Shown here: piece by piece, positions 23,692 through 34,991 of the stretch
Numbering within the stretch: position 1 is the stretch's first letter
How the letters are laid out: each line of letters starts with the position of its first letter
DNA from: Epiperipatus broadwayi
Lineage: Eukaryota > Onychophora > Udeonychophora > Euonychophora > Peripatidae
NCBI GenBank assembly: GCA_028023455.1
Contig: JAQFVV010006341.1
Span: forward strand, 1,054,001-1,118,000
Length of the DNA stretch: 64,000 nt
Direction of reading: 5' to 3'
Program-made: the position numbers and the translations under genes
Notes under the pieces: model-generated
Told to the model about the DNA's origin: nothing
Database searches by the model: none
The model's input: only the letters and a program-made list of their open reading frames with translations

Positions 23692-23699
23692 CTATACAC

Positions 23700-26600
23700 A
23701 ATCAATTATTGTTATAATTCTAAACACAAAAAAGCAAGGCTAAAAATAAATATTTTAACTTTAACCCTAAAGGAAGATAAGACTGCATTAAAATATTAGC
23801 TGAACATGTGGAAAGTCCATGTAGTGGTAACTATCTCCTCAATGACTTGCCAATCTAATCTTGAATCTATGAGAAATATCTATTATCAAGAAACTTTCCA
23901 TATACCATCTCTTAAAACCTTTTTTTAAAAGTGCAATAAAAGTATTGGTTTTAATAATTTCAGAATTTTCATATAAAATAATTTTGTGTTTATATACAGA
24001 AAAATTATGAAGATATTTCTAACGTAAAGAAATTCTTGCTGAAGATCACAAGAAAAAAAGATTGAATAAAATTTGAAATGAATTGGGAAAAGTTTGTTTA
24101 CTTTTATGAGGAAGGGAAAGTCATTATAAAGCAACTTTCAAAAAAATAGCTTATTAATTTGATCTTTGTAGAAAAAATGATCAGCTATTGAGAGATGGTG
24201 GTTAAAATCTAATTTTAAATAGTATCTAATAAATTAAATGTGAATAGTTATGTTCCATTCCAAATATAAAAGCTTACACATGTATTGAATAAGTAGCATT
24301 TATAAAATATGAAAGGAAAAACTTTTTGATAACGTAAAGATCTGGAAAAAGGTAATAGTAACATAATCTGATGATTTTTATTAGATATTAAATAATAGGA
24401 GATAAATTATTTATTTAGGAACTGTGGAAATTATATTGGAAAATACTAGAGTATGACAAAGAAAAAAGTTTATTTTATGGAAAACATTTAAAGAGAGGCA
24501 CAATGCTTAAAGTAAAAACTTAATGTGTTTTTCAAAAGCTTTTGCTAATATTGTACCAGTCGGATTTGTATGCTCATTTAACAAGACCCAGAATCTGAGC
24601 AAAAGTACCTCAAATCCAGTCATGCCCGCCCTTGCCTCAAATCTATAATACTATGAACATCTCTGGTGATACGGATGAATGTAATTCATTCCAATCCCAG
24701 AGAAACAGCGGAGAGACTAGATCTATTGGGAGAATAATCAAACTACTTAATAACCCTTCATTTGGGAAGTGTTCGCCAGTTATAATGTTTTACTACAGAC
24801 AAGATATGGTGAAACTTGGGCCACAGTAAACAGTAGGGTAGCATAACACATAATATGTACAATAGAGTAATAAACAAAAATGAAGGCAATTCAATATATG
24901 CATAACAAAAACATTTAATCATAAATTTGAACCATCTAGTGCCAACATTGTTTGCAAAAAAAATAAAAGCATATTTCATGGTGAGCGATCCAAGCAGCAA
25001 TCGAAGGGATGTCTGCTTTACAATATTGAAAAAATGAACAGGATAATGATTTGCATTGTTGACAGCCTTATAATCTGCCAATATCCTCTTAGACTGAGAC
25101 ATCTGCAATCACAATGAAGTTATTTCTTTGATTTTCCAACTTCAAAATGGTTCCCTCATATATTTGCTGCTCCATTAGTATACAAACACAATTTTTTAAT
25201 TGAGAAAATGTTTCTAAACACAAGTTTTATGCAATATATTGAATTGCCAAAACTTGCATAAAATAAAATTTTTAAAAGGTCATCAAAATTTGATAACAAT
25301 TTCAGTATCATACACAACAATCCAGATGAGCAGTACTTGTTATAATCAATCTATTGTGATATCATTTGATCTCTTAATCTGAGTAATGAATGCTGATTAT
25401 TTTTAATGATTTTTATCCTAATGCAAAGTCATCAACTGATTGATGGTCATATGAATAGTATTTCTTCAGATGTTTTTTAAGCTGCTGAACTGTGATGGTG
25501 AACTCCATCTTTTTTGTCCACCAACAGCAATATTTTCAGCATTATATACTTTTCTAATGAATTAGATCATCTTAAAATGAAATAAAATACAATTGTACTT
25601 TATATGAAAATTCAGGACTAATCTGATTAAATAGAATATTTTTTTTAGTGGATTGCAGATTTAAAGTCTTTGTCTTCACAATAGTTTAAAATAACTTCTG
25701 ATATTCAACTTATAGAATCACAAACAATATGTTTGAACAGTTCTGATTTTAAAATTATTTTGCTAATTGTAAAGAACTTTTTTTCAAACTTTTCATTGCT
25801 ATCTGTCTAGTGTTAATCTGTAATAAATGTTATGGCTATAATGAATTGTTCAAATGTTGAATAATCCAACAAGTCAAAACTATCAATGACATTTATGTTT
25901 TAATCAGTTTTAAAAACAGCGATTTCTGCCATAATAATTATTCCTTCTTTATATTTAGTAATAACACCATATTTAAGTTTTCTCCATTTTTTATCTATTT
26001 TGTCTGTCATAAAAATATTTAAGATTGATGTTTCATCTACCAATTCTAAATACTTTTGCCTTCATTCAATAAGGATTTCCCCAATGACTTTAGATTAAAT
26101 TGATGAGAACCATCATACGAACCTTGAAATGCTTGGCTACAATCATGTTTCTAAAAACATTTCATAATGTAATGTGTTCAACTGAATCAATAAACCACAT
26201 GCTAATTTTTCTCTGAACTTTTCCACTTCTCCCATATTTGTCAACAATTATATATATATTATCTTTCTAGAAATTAGATTTTATATTGAACATTTTCATA
26301 GTACTCATATCTAATGTGGTAGATAGTTTGCCTGTGTCTGACAATAATCTATCTTTAGAGCAGAAATGTCAGAGTTTATAAGCTATTGAATAATTTTTCA
26401 TATTAATTGTTATATTTTGATCAATATAATTTTGTTCATTTATTTTCATTTTTCCAAAAATTTTAAGATTATAGTACTTTGACTTTGGGCAATAGTTTTA
26501 AGACTACTTTGGTTTCATCCTACATCAAAATGTTCCAAATATTGTTTTTATGGAATAGTTCTAAATATTTTTTATTTGTATGATCTTTGTTACAATCTTT

Positions 26601-28484
26601 CCATTGGCATTTTCCAACAACACTAAAGTTTACTTTTGACCATCAAAATTATCACATAATTATTCTGTTTATATTTAACATAGACTTTCAAAAGCACATT
26701 TTTCACTATTGCAGGGTTATCTATTGTCAGCCTGAATAATCACTTGATATTTTAATAGTAGTGTTATATTCCATCTTCTGACTAATTTATGGTCTATGAC
26801 CACTGGTATAAACTTTGGATTTAAAGTTCTAGTTTTAAATAACAATGCTTAAGGCAAGGACAATGTTTAGAAATTAAGAAAACAGTACACAAGTAGAATG
26901 TTGGGAAGATAGAAAAATGTGAAACATTTTAAATTTGTTTTTATATAAATTTCAAGTGAAATAAATAAGAGTTCAAATAAAGTGGTTAATATTTAACCAA
27001 TCCACTGATGATGATGAAATAATAGCGCTGAAGGTTAAGTGTAATTAGTCCAAAAGTATTTTTTAATTTCTTTTTCTAAATTTAATTTAAAATTCATCTT
27101 CATGCCCCAAATTTTCTAAGTAGAAAGTTTACTTCTGAAAATCTCAATACTGCTGATTGTTATTTTAAATTATATGTTTATCCCTGCATGTTCCCCAGTA
27201 GACTGTGTGATTCCTCAAAATTAGTAGATATTAATGACATATATTTGGAATGGGTTCAAAAAAACAAAATAAATTTGTTAATAAAAAAAAATATGCTAAC
27301 AATTTATTTTCAATAAATAAAACATGAAATCATTCCACATACTTTGGCAATTGCTATCAGATAAATACAATACAAAATATTGAAAATACAAAAATGACAA
27401 CTATAAGTATTAAAACTTAAGGTCTTATTGATAAATATAAAGATAAGTTCTATCCATAATAAAATTATCTTAAAGTTTTCAAGATTTGAACCATGGTTTT
27501 CAACAGATATATGTTTGCTATGTATACAAACAAGTCTTTAGCAATCACACCCTGATTGCATTATCCACTATGGGTGTTGGTGGATAAAGATAGTCTACAC
27601 AGTAGGATTTATAGTAAAGTCCACTTTTATGGCATGGTTTTCTTTAAAGACGGCAATATCATACTCTATGCAATTTCAAAGTTCATCTCAGGATTATCAC
27701 TGCATCGTTTATGTCTTTTGCCCTGGGTGCTTTTCACTTGTATTAGCCTACATATATAATCCTTGACTAGTTAATGTCATCATAGTTTAAGCTATTTTGA
27801 GGGAGAAATTTTTAACCAGTGCTTTCTCCTATCTTCAATGAATTATTCTGCATTGCTTACTTCTTGAGCCACGACTTGACTATTGACATTTTCCATTTCG
27901 GATCTATTTATGTTATTCCCACAAATGGTTCATTAACACATAACATATAATCACGTCTGTATTTATTTATATCAGGATGTTTATCAACGTCTGTATTTAT
28001 TTATATCAGGATGTTTATTAATGATTAAATATAAAATAAAAAATAGTTTTTTTATTTATCTATAGTGACAATTAAAAGAAAGAAAATCATAACCAAACTT
28101 TGAAATTTGTTCTTTTTCAATTTTAGTGCTTTATCATTTCTAATAGCATATTTAGATTTGCCATTCAATTTTCAACAAGAAAAAAAAATATTTCTTTAAA
28201 CCTCCAGCCATTAGGCAAATCTAAAAGGGATATAAAATTTCCTAAACTATGCAATTCAAATTTGTGTACAGTAATATTTATAGAAATTATCTAATTTTTC
28301 TTTCTTCTCTTACATAATACAAGTTAACTTATTAACTATAATTTTACAAAATACATTTTACTATAAAATATTTGAAAATATAAAATCTATAGACTAATTG
28401 TCTTTTATTAAACATTTAACAATATAATTGACTCTATGAATTTATTTCCTTTATTTTCTTAAAATGATAAATATTAATTATGCA
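23700..28484. other. Non-coding region with no firm features
   Basis: AT-rich DNA without a supported gene. Weak hints only. On the minus strand at about 24940-25110 a short stretch (RILADYKAVNNAN) resembles an LTR-retrotransposon RT. At about 24680-24760 on the plus strand RSIGRIIKLL resembles the tail of a retroelement polyprotein. Both are too short and broken to call. A two-copy 34-bp repeat is listed separately. Confidence 0.5.
27954..28021 (+). repeat. 34-bp tandem duplication, two copies
   Basis: CGTCTGTATTTATTTATATC followed by AGGATGTTTAT.AA occurs twice head-to-tail, with one difference near the end. No coding or regulatory meaning is evident. Confidence 0.85.
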
Positions 28485-28690
28485 TGTGTTTTTCTGAAGG
28501 TTTGTGATGATGGTGTTCTAGCTGTATTTTTATATTGGACTATTTCCATCATCTAATATATGTGTTGAATGTCTTTAGAAAAGTTTAATTTTTATTTAAA
28601 TATTCCAAATGCATTCAACTCACAGTAAACAGGTTAGTATATGCACTAACTGTTAGTAATAACAGTTTAGCATGTATTAAATATGTGTAC
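28485..28690 (-). mobile_element. Penelope-like element 3'-end fragment
   Basis: Contains TTGGACTATTTCCATCAT, then a TTTATTTAAA run, CATTCAACT and GTTAGTAATAACA. These match the end of the PLE terminal repeat at 30450-30560 and in the old copy at 18712-18800. Only the terminal 200 bases or so are present, diverged, and without ORF. Confidence 0.65.
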
Positions 28691-29059
28691 ACACACACAC
28701 ATGGTAATTTATTAATCTACCATGGTAATTATTTTTTTACCATGCAGCTTTGTAATATGATTAGTTTAATCTGCTATCAAATTTGTTCTGTTACAATATA
28801 ATTATGTAACATTTTTAGAGAAAGAAAATGCATACAATTGGTATTTATTTGTTGGAATAGAAATTGAATGGAAGTGGATATATTAAGACATATATTAGAT
28901 TCTCAGCTGAAAAAGATACTAGAAATTATGATGAAAGGAGGGAGAGGTGAAGTAAAACAACTAAACATTAAAAGGAATTTAAATATCACACTGCCATTTC
29001 AATTTGTTGAGAAGGGAAAGTCCCCAGAAAGAGGAGAAATAAAACATTTCATAAAACTA

Positions 29060-29425
29060 CCTTACTCAAAGAAGTATGGAGAGATGCATGTTGGAAGTAA
29101 TAAGAAAAGATCGAAAACGCAATGTATGGGTAAGAGAACAAACAGGTGTTACTGACCTCATTGAAAAAATTAAAAGACTGGAGTTGGGCTGGACCTATTG
29201 CTAGAAGAGATGATAATAGATGGACAATTGAAATTTTAAATTGGATTCCAAAAGATTGTAAAAGACCCGGAAAGAGACCACATGTGAGATGGATGGATGA
29301 AATAAGAAAGTGTGCAGGGGTGATGTGGAGAAGAGAAACTAAAGATAGGAAAAGATGGATTGAACTTGGGAGATCTTCATCCTGCAGTAGATTGATAATG
29401 GTTGATGATATATATATATATATAC
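29060..29425 (+). pseudogene. RTE 3'-end fragment
   Basis: Encodes, across two frames, the RTE C-terminus: RCMLEV.RKDRKRNVWVREQ, then DRWTIEILNWIP, RPHVRWMDEIRKCAGVMWRR and ETKDRKRWIEL. It ends with the RTE 3' UTR (CTGCAGTAGATTGATAATGG, TTGATGATATATA). Compare the minus-strand copy ending at 39623. It starts abruptly at about 29060, so it is strongly 5'-truncated. The open frame at 28868-29155 begins in unrelated sequence and is not a gene. Confidence 0.85.
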
Positions 29426-29534
29426 TATAGATTGTATTTAATTTATTAAAAAAAAGAGAATAAAATAGGTGTTATACCATTTACTAACCAAGGCAACTTG
29501 AGAGTGAAAGAGTTCTGTATAAAATATTAATAAA

Positions 29535-30429
29535 ATAAAAAAACAGTTTTATAAGACATTAACTTTCAGAACACATTCCAATTAATTAAAATTAAAACTT
29601 TCAAATCATTTTTAAATATTAACCACTTTTGAAGATGGATCAAATTTGAATGAAAACAACAGTAAGATAATTGATATACTATTAAGAACTGCAACAAAGA
29701 TAACTTACAAGAAAGAAGCAATTGACCATTAAATTTTCCACTGATACAAGATGATGCATGAAAAAAAGAAGGAATATGAAAATATATAAAAATGATCACT
29801 TAAGAAGAAATGAATATCTAGAGTTTTGTAAAATTTTATATGAAGAAGAGTTAATAATGTGTAAGTAAATATAATTGTAAATTAGCAAAGAAAACTTTAG
29901 AAGAAAATCAAAACATCAAAAGTATAAATAACATCTTGATATTGGTAAGAAATTTATTTTTGCAATAAGATGAAACTATTACTATAAAGAGAGATCACAT
30001 CTGAAGTATGTGAAAGAGTTCTATAAAGAATTGTTTATTTTCCACAATTACTATGTCCAAATTGTGCAGTATTTTAAATAAAGAAATGAAATGTGCAATT
30101 AGGCTATGAAGAAGAGGAAAGCCCCTAGGTAATGATGGAATTATAATTGATATCATAAAAGAAACAGGTGAAGAAATAAAAATATCTAAATGGCAAAGAT
30201 ATATCAGATGCTTGGAAGAATGCAATAGTAATATTGATATTTAAAAAAGGATAATATAGAAGATATTAGAAATTACAGACCTATTAGTCTTTTGTCATCT
30301 ATACAAAACTTTTACAAAATAATTACAATTTGTCTACAGGAAACTTTTGATTTTAATCAACTAAAAGAATAAGCTGAATTTACAAGTGTTTTGAGAAAAT
30401 TGGATCACATGTAAATATCAAAAGAAATT
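29535..30429 (+). pseudogene. Old RTE copy, 5' part (EN-RT linker and N-terminal RT)
   Basis: Aligns by eye with the reverse complement of 14640-15410: linker sequence, then RT ([44 protein letters not shown]) in several frames with many stops. It is interrupted at 30430 by the Penelope-like insertion. The 3' part resumes after 37876, with some sequence missing between. It is old compared with the inserted element. Confidence 0.75.
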
Positions 30430-30582
30430 ATTAAATTACAAGATGTAATATGTTGGACTATTTCCATCATTTATGAGTGAATATTGAATGTATAGAAAAT
30501 TTTAAACTTTATTTAAACTTTTCAAATACAAACAACTTGTTAGTAATAACACACAAATAGACAATACAGGTTAGTAATTACA

Positions 30583-30626
30583 CAACGTTTCGAGTAGTAT
30601 TATTCTCCACTCTTCTTCAGGTGTTG
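30583..30626 (-). other. Conserved PLE hairpin with hammerhead-like boxes, copy A
   Basis: Read on the minus strand: CAAC, then CTGAAGA, a six-pair stem GAGTGG/CTACTC, GAAAC and GTTG. CAAC can pair with GTTG. See the copies at 34836-34879 and 37645-37688. Confidence 0.55.
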
Positions 30627-30715
30627 CCGGCCTATATGCACAGTGACAATATTTGCTTAGAAGTTGAACTCACACCTTTAGATTCTTGTATATTGAATTT
30701 AAGGCAAACGCTCTA

Positions 30716-30727
30716 CCAACTGAGCTA
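30716..30727 (-). promoter_or_regulatory. tRNA-type A box, copy A
   Basis: TAGCTCAGTTGG on the minus strand, inside a GCTC/GAGC D-arm-like hairpin. A B-box-like GAGTTCAACTTC follows about 45 bases downstream. Function as a pol III promoter is not shown. Confidence 0.45.
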
Positions 30728-30855
30728 TTCTGTCAAAGGCAACATATAGTAGAAATTTGATATATTTATACTTGAGGGTTGGTTCAAATCCTCCTGAGTC
30801 CTTCAATTTTTTTTTTTTTTTTTTATACAAGTCTAATTATTTTTATTATTATTTT

Positions 30856-33191
30856 TTATTTTTTCCTAAGAGCAAGATTAATTAGAGGCTTCCATACATT
30901 GTGTATTGCCACACTGGGTTGACTTATAGGATTATTTACCATTGTCATATGAGCAGCTTCCTTGAATTTTCTTCTATGCATTTTTTCCTCTTTATCCAAT
31001 ATCTTTGTATTTTCCCATTTAAGCATGTGGTCATTAGTACATACATGATCTGCTATGGTAGACACATCTGTTTTTTCTCTTTTAACCATTAGTTTGTGTT
31101 CCTTCAATCGTTGTTCAACAGGCCGACAGGTCTCACCAATGTATTTTCTTCCACATTCACATGGTATCTCATAGATGCAGTTTTTGTTCTTCAGCATTTC
31201 CAGTTTAGGCTTAGTGGAAGTAAGCATTCCTCGAAGTGTGGTATGGCTTTGGAAAGCAGTTCTAATATTATATTGACTGCAGATTCTTTTTAGTTTGTCC
31301 GCCATTCCTGGTATGTATGGATACACCACCGTACCAATAACTGTTTCCTCTTTTGGTGTCTTTTTCTGTTGTCTATTGAAAGTTTTTCTGATGACTGCTG
31401 ATGGATAACCATTCTTCATAAGCATTTGTTCTATGTGAATCTTTTCTTTTTCCAAATCACTGGTTTCTGAACAAACCTCCTTCGCTCTGTTCCATAGTGA
31501 CAGTACAATTCCTTGTTTAGTGCTTCTTGTATGATTGGATGTATATGCCAAGTATTTTCCAGTGTGTGTTGATTTCCTATATACTGATGTTTTTACTTTG
31601 CCCTGAGGGAGTCTTGTCACAAGAACATCCAAGAATGCCAATTTTTGTTCTTGTTCTGCTTCCATCGTGAAATTAATTGTAGGAGATATGTTGTTAATGT
31701 GCATCCAGAAAGACTGTAATTTTATCTTGCCATGTGGCCATACTACAAATGTATCATCAACATATCGAAGCCACACTTTAGGCGGACATGGAGTAGTATT
31801 TATGGCTGTTGTTTCAAGTTCTTCCATGTAAATGTTGCTGAGCAATGGTGACAGTGATGATCCCATGGCCATCCCTCGATTTTGTTGGAAGAATTCTGAG
31901 TTATATTGAAAGTATGTTGTTGTTACACAGAATGTTAATAACTCCATTATGCTATCAATAGGTAGAACTGTTCTACTTTGTAGACTGTTATCGCCATATA
32001 ACCTTTTCCTTACAATAGACAATGCTTCATCACATGGTACATTTGTAAACAGACTTTCCACATCAAAGCTTACTAATATGTCAGTTCTTTCCATTTTCAT
32101 GTTCCTGACTAATTCTACAAAGTGCTTAGAGTCCCTGACGAAAGATGGTGTTCTATATGCCAATGGACTAAGAACTTCGAGAAGAAATCTTGACAAATTT
32201 TGACAGGGTGAATTTCTAGAACTAACAATAGGTCTTAATGGAATATTCTCTTTATGGATTTTAGGCAGTCCATACAGGTGAGGAATCTTGCTGAAATACG
32301 AAGTTAATTTTCTTTTTTCTGAATCACTGAAATACCTGCGATGCTTCCGGAGTAATGCTTGTAGTTTTACCTCTGTACTTGGAATCGGATTTTTTGCTAC
32401 TTTTTTGTATTGGCCTGCTGTGAGAAGTCCTTGAATTTTGTTATCATAATCAGTTTTATCCATTACAACTGTAGTGTTACCTTTGTCAGCAGGAAGAATG
32501 ATTATAGATGCATCCTGTTTGAGAGATTTAATAGCTCTCCTCTCATCACATGAAATGTTTGACTTCTGCTTGTGCACTTGATGTCTTTCCAGTGTTCGTT
32601 TTACTCTCCAGCGTAACTCCGCTGCTTCCTCTAGATTCAAATTTTGCGTCACCTCATCAGTGGTGGCCATTATATCCAATAGCGGAACAGTAGATGGTGT
32701 AATGGCGAAATTCAAACCTTTTTCCAGAACTGATAATTCACAATCGGTAAGTTGTTTAGAACTAAGATTTTTCACTGATGATGAGGATAGACTAGTTGCA
32801 GTATTACTTTTGACTTGCCCATGTAGATTTACAAGCTCTTCTTCTGTAGTTCTTTTATCCTTCCATGTAACTTACAATATGATCTGTTCACTGCTTGACA
32901 AATTCTTGAGAAATCTTCATCTGTAACTTTGTTTTGTAGAAACGATTCCACATTTCTAATAGATTGCAAGGTTTGATGCTTGATAAACCGCTGAACCTTT
33001 ATACTCTCTCTCAATAAAGCCTCATTTGCTCTCTGAATAATTTTTTCAGCTCTCTTGGAGGAAATAGGAGGTTTTAACTGCAAACCCTTAGGGATAATCC
33101 CTTCTGATTTACATTTACATAAGAAAGTTAAATGATTTTCTACTTTAGCCAGTTTTAGACATAATTTTTCATAATGTCTAAATTTCAACAT
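30856..33191 (-). pseudogene. Penelope-like RT/GIY-YIG ORF, copy A (frameshifted)
   Basis: Minus-strand copy of the PLE ORF in two frames: 32829-33191 (120 codons) and 30856-32775 (639 codons). Compared with copy C, one base is missing in a GAAGAAGAAG run at about 32838, which brings a stop shortly after. The larger frame still includes the whole RT (YVDD) and GIY-YIG domains and differs from copy C at a few positions, for instance Ala to Thr in DIMATTDEV and Pro to Ser in RKSTHTG. Sequence upstream of 33191 extends to 33230, where it meets copy B head-to-head. Inactive as a full protein. Confidence 0.92.
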
Positions 33192-33233
33192 AGCATCGGG
33201 TCCATACAGAGTACTTAGTATTTGTCTGAACTA

Positions 33234-34611
33234 ACCTATTGTTAGTTCTAGAAATTCACCCTGTCAAAATTTGTCAAGATTTCTTCTCGAAGTTCTTAGT
33301 CCATTGGCATATAGAACACCATCTTTCGTCAGGGACTCTAAGCACTTTGTAGAATTAGTCAGGAACATGAAAATGGAAAGAACTGACATATTAGTAAGCT
33401 TTGATGTGGAAAGTCTGTTTACAAATGTACCATGTGATGAAGCATTGTCTATTGTAAGGAAAAGGTTATATGGCGATAACAGTCTGCAAAGTAGAACAGT
33501 TCTACCTATTGATAGCATAATGGAGTTATTAACATTCTGTGTAACAACAACATACTTTCAATATAACTCAGAATTCTTCCAACAAAATCGAGGGATGGCC
33601 ATGGGATCATCACTGTCACCATTGCTCAGCAACATTTACATGGAAGAACTTGAAACAACAGCCATAAATACTACTCCATGTCCGCCTAAAGTGTGGCTTC
33701 GATATGTTGATGATACATTTGTAGTATGGCCACATGGCAAGATAAAATTACAGTCTTTCTGGATGCACATTAACAACATATCTCCTACAATTAATTTCAC
33801 GATGGAAGCAGAACAAGAACAAAAATTGGCATTCTTGGATGTTCTTGTGACAAGACTCCCTCAGGGCAAAGTAAAAACATCAGTATATAGGAAATCAACA
33901 CACACTGGAAAATACTTGGCATATACATCCAATCATACAAGAAGCACTAAACAAGGAATTGTACTGTCACTATGGAACAGAGCGAAGGAGGTTTGTTCAG
34001 AAACCAGTGATTTGGAAAAAGAAAAGATTCACATAGAACAAATGCTTATGAAGAATGGTTATCCATCAGCAGTCATCAGAAAAACTTTCAATAGACAACA
34101 GAAAAAGACACCAAAAGAGGAAACAGTTATTGGTACGGTGGTGTATCCATACATACCAGGAATGGCGGACAAACTAAAAAGAATCTGCAGTCAATATAAT
34201 ATTAGAACTGCTTTCCAAAGCCATACCACACTTCGAGGAATGCTTACTTCCACTAAGCCTAAACTGGAAATGCTGAAGAACAAAAACTGCATCTATGAGA
34301 TACCATGTGAATGTGGAAGAAAATACATTGGTGAGACCTGTCGGCCTGTTGAACAACGATTGAAGGAACACAAACTAATGGTTAAAAGAGAAAAAACAGA
34401 TGTGTCTACCATAGCAGATCATGTATGTACTAATGACCACATGCTTAAATGGGAAAATACAAAGATATTGGATAAAGAGGAAAAAATGCATAGAAGAAAA
34501 TTCAAGGAAGCTGCTCATATGACAATGGTAAATAATCCTATAAGTCAACCCAGTGTGGCAATACACAATGTATGGAAGCCTCTAATTAATCTTGCTCTTA
34601 GGAAAAAATAA
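33234..34611 (+). pseudogene. Penelope-like ORF, copy B (5'-truncated)
   Basis: Starts inside the RT domain at the RPIVSSRNSPC region. From the first in-frame Met (33271) 446 residues are open to the normal stop. RT motifs A (SFDVESLFTNVP), B (GMAMGSSLSPLLSNIY) and C (RYVDDTFVVW) and the GIY-YIG domain are all present. The N-terminal 360 or so residues are missing, so it is a truncated upstream unit of the tandem pair, typical of PLE arrays. It is not a separate gene. Confidence 0.92.
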
Positions 34612-34734
34612 AAAATAATAAAAATAATTAGACTTGTATAAAAAAAAAAAAAAAATTGAAGGACTCAGGAGGATTTGAACCAACCCTCAAGTATAAATAT
34701 ATCAAATTTCTACTATATGTTGCCTTTGACAGAA

Positions 34735-34803
34735 TAGCTCAGTTGGTAGAGCGTTTGCCTTAAATTCAATATACAAGAATCTAAAGGTGCGAGTTCAACT
34801 TCT
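34735..34803 (+). promoter_or_regulatory. tRNA-like module (A box and B-box-like) in PLE terminal repeat
   Basis: TAGCTCAGTTGG at 34735-34746 fits the tRNA A-box consensus exactly and lies in a GCTC/GAGC hairpin like a D arm. GAGTTCAACTTC at about 34791-34802 resembles a B box. Just upstream, read on the opposite strand at about 34672-34682, GGTTCAAATCC fits a B box exactly. No complete tRNA cloverleaf can be drawn (the acceptor and anticodon stems do not pair), so it is not a tRNA gene. Confidence 0.5.
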
Positions 34804-34835
34804 AAGCGAATATTGTCACTGTGCATATAGGCCAG

Positions 34836-34879
34836 CAACACCTGAAGAAGAGTGGAGAATAATACTACTCGAAACGTTG
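34836..34879 (+). other. Conserved PLE hairpin with hammerhead-like boxes, B/C repeat
   Basis: CAAC (34836-34839) pairs with GTTG (34876-34879). Inside are CTGAAGA, a spare A, a six-pair stem GAGTGG/CTACTC with a nine-base loop, and GAAAC. The CTGANGA and GAAAC boxes are the conserved core elements of hammerhead ribozymes, which are reported from Penelope-like terminal repeats. I could not find a proper third helix with a cleavage triplet. Confidence 0.55.
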
Positions 34880-34991
34880 TGTAATTACTAACCTGTATTG
34901 TCTATTTGTGTGTTATTACTAACAAGTTGTTTGTATTTGAAAAGTTTAAATAAAGTTTAAAATTTTCTATACATTCAATATTCACTCATAA

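Larger units (their letters stand above)
7936..23699. mobile_element. Composite block bounded by hAT-like ends and 8-bp TSD
   Basis: CTATACAC occurs directly at 7936-7943 and 23692-23699. Immediately inside, the left end reads CGGTCTTCAACCTGCAGG and the right end, reverse-complemented, reads CAGTGGTCTTTTCACATCTG. Both resemble hAT ends of the form CAGTGGTCTTCAACCTGCGG, and hAT transposases make 8-bp duplications. Both ends also carry subterminal GCAGAAG/GGACCGGC-type repeats. The left end appears to have lost about three outer bases. The 15,748-bp interior contains other transposons and a large inverted duplication, but no recognisable hAT transposase. Most likely a non-autonomous hAT-like element swollen by later insertions. 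Chance recurrence of eight bases next to two related ends is possible but unlikely. Confidence 0.6.
30442..30855 (-). repeat. PLE terminal repeat (pLTR), copy A
   Basis: Minus-strand 3' UTR plus terminal region of copy A, matching 34612-35021 and 37422-37831 inverted. It contains the poly-T tract (rc poly-A after the ORF stop), the tRNA-like module and the conserved hairpin. It ends 30 bases into the next unit's ORF start. Confidence 0.85.

Noticed and set aside
23475-23717. 80-codon ORF as a hAT transposase remnant
   Set aside because: It runs through the hAT-like terminus and target duplication into flanking DNA, so it cannot be a transposase domain.
24758-25108. 116-codon minus-strand ORF as a gypsy RT remnant
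   Set aside because: Only a dozen residues (around LADYKAVNNAN) look RT-like; the rest does not match, so it is mentioned only as a hint.
34725-34815. Functional tRNA gene in the PLE terminal repeat
   Set aside because: Only the D-arm-like A box is convincing. Acceptor and anticodon stems do not pair and the T-arm stem fails, so it is listed as a tRNA-like module.
34836-34879. Complete hammerhead ribozyme
   Set aside because: CTGANGA and GAAAC boxes are present, but there is an extra A and no clear third helix or cleavage triplet in the right place; recorded as a candidate motif only.
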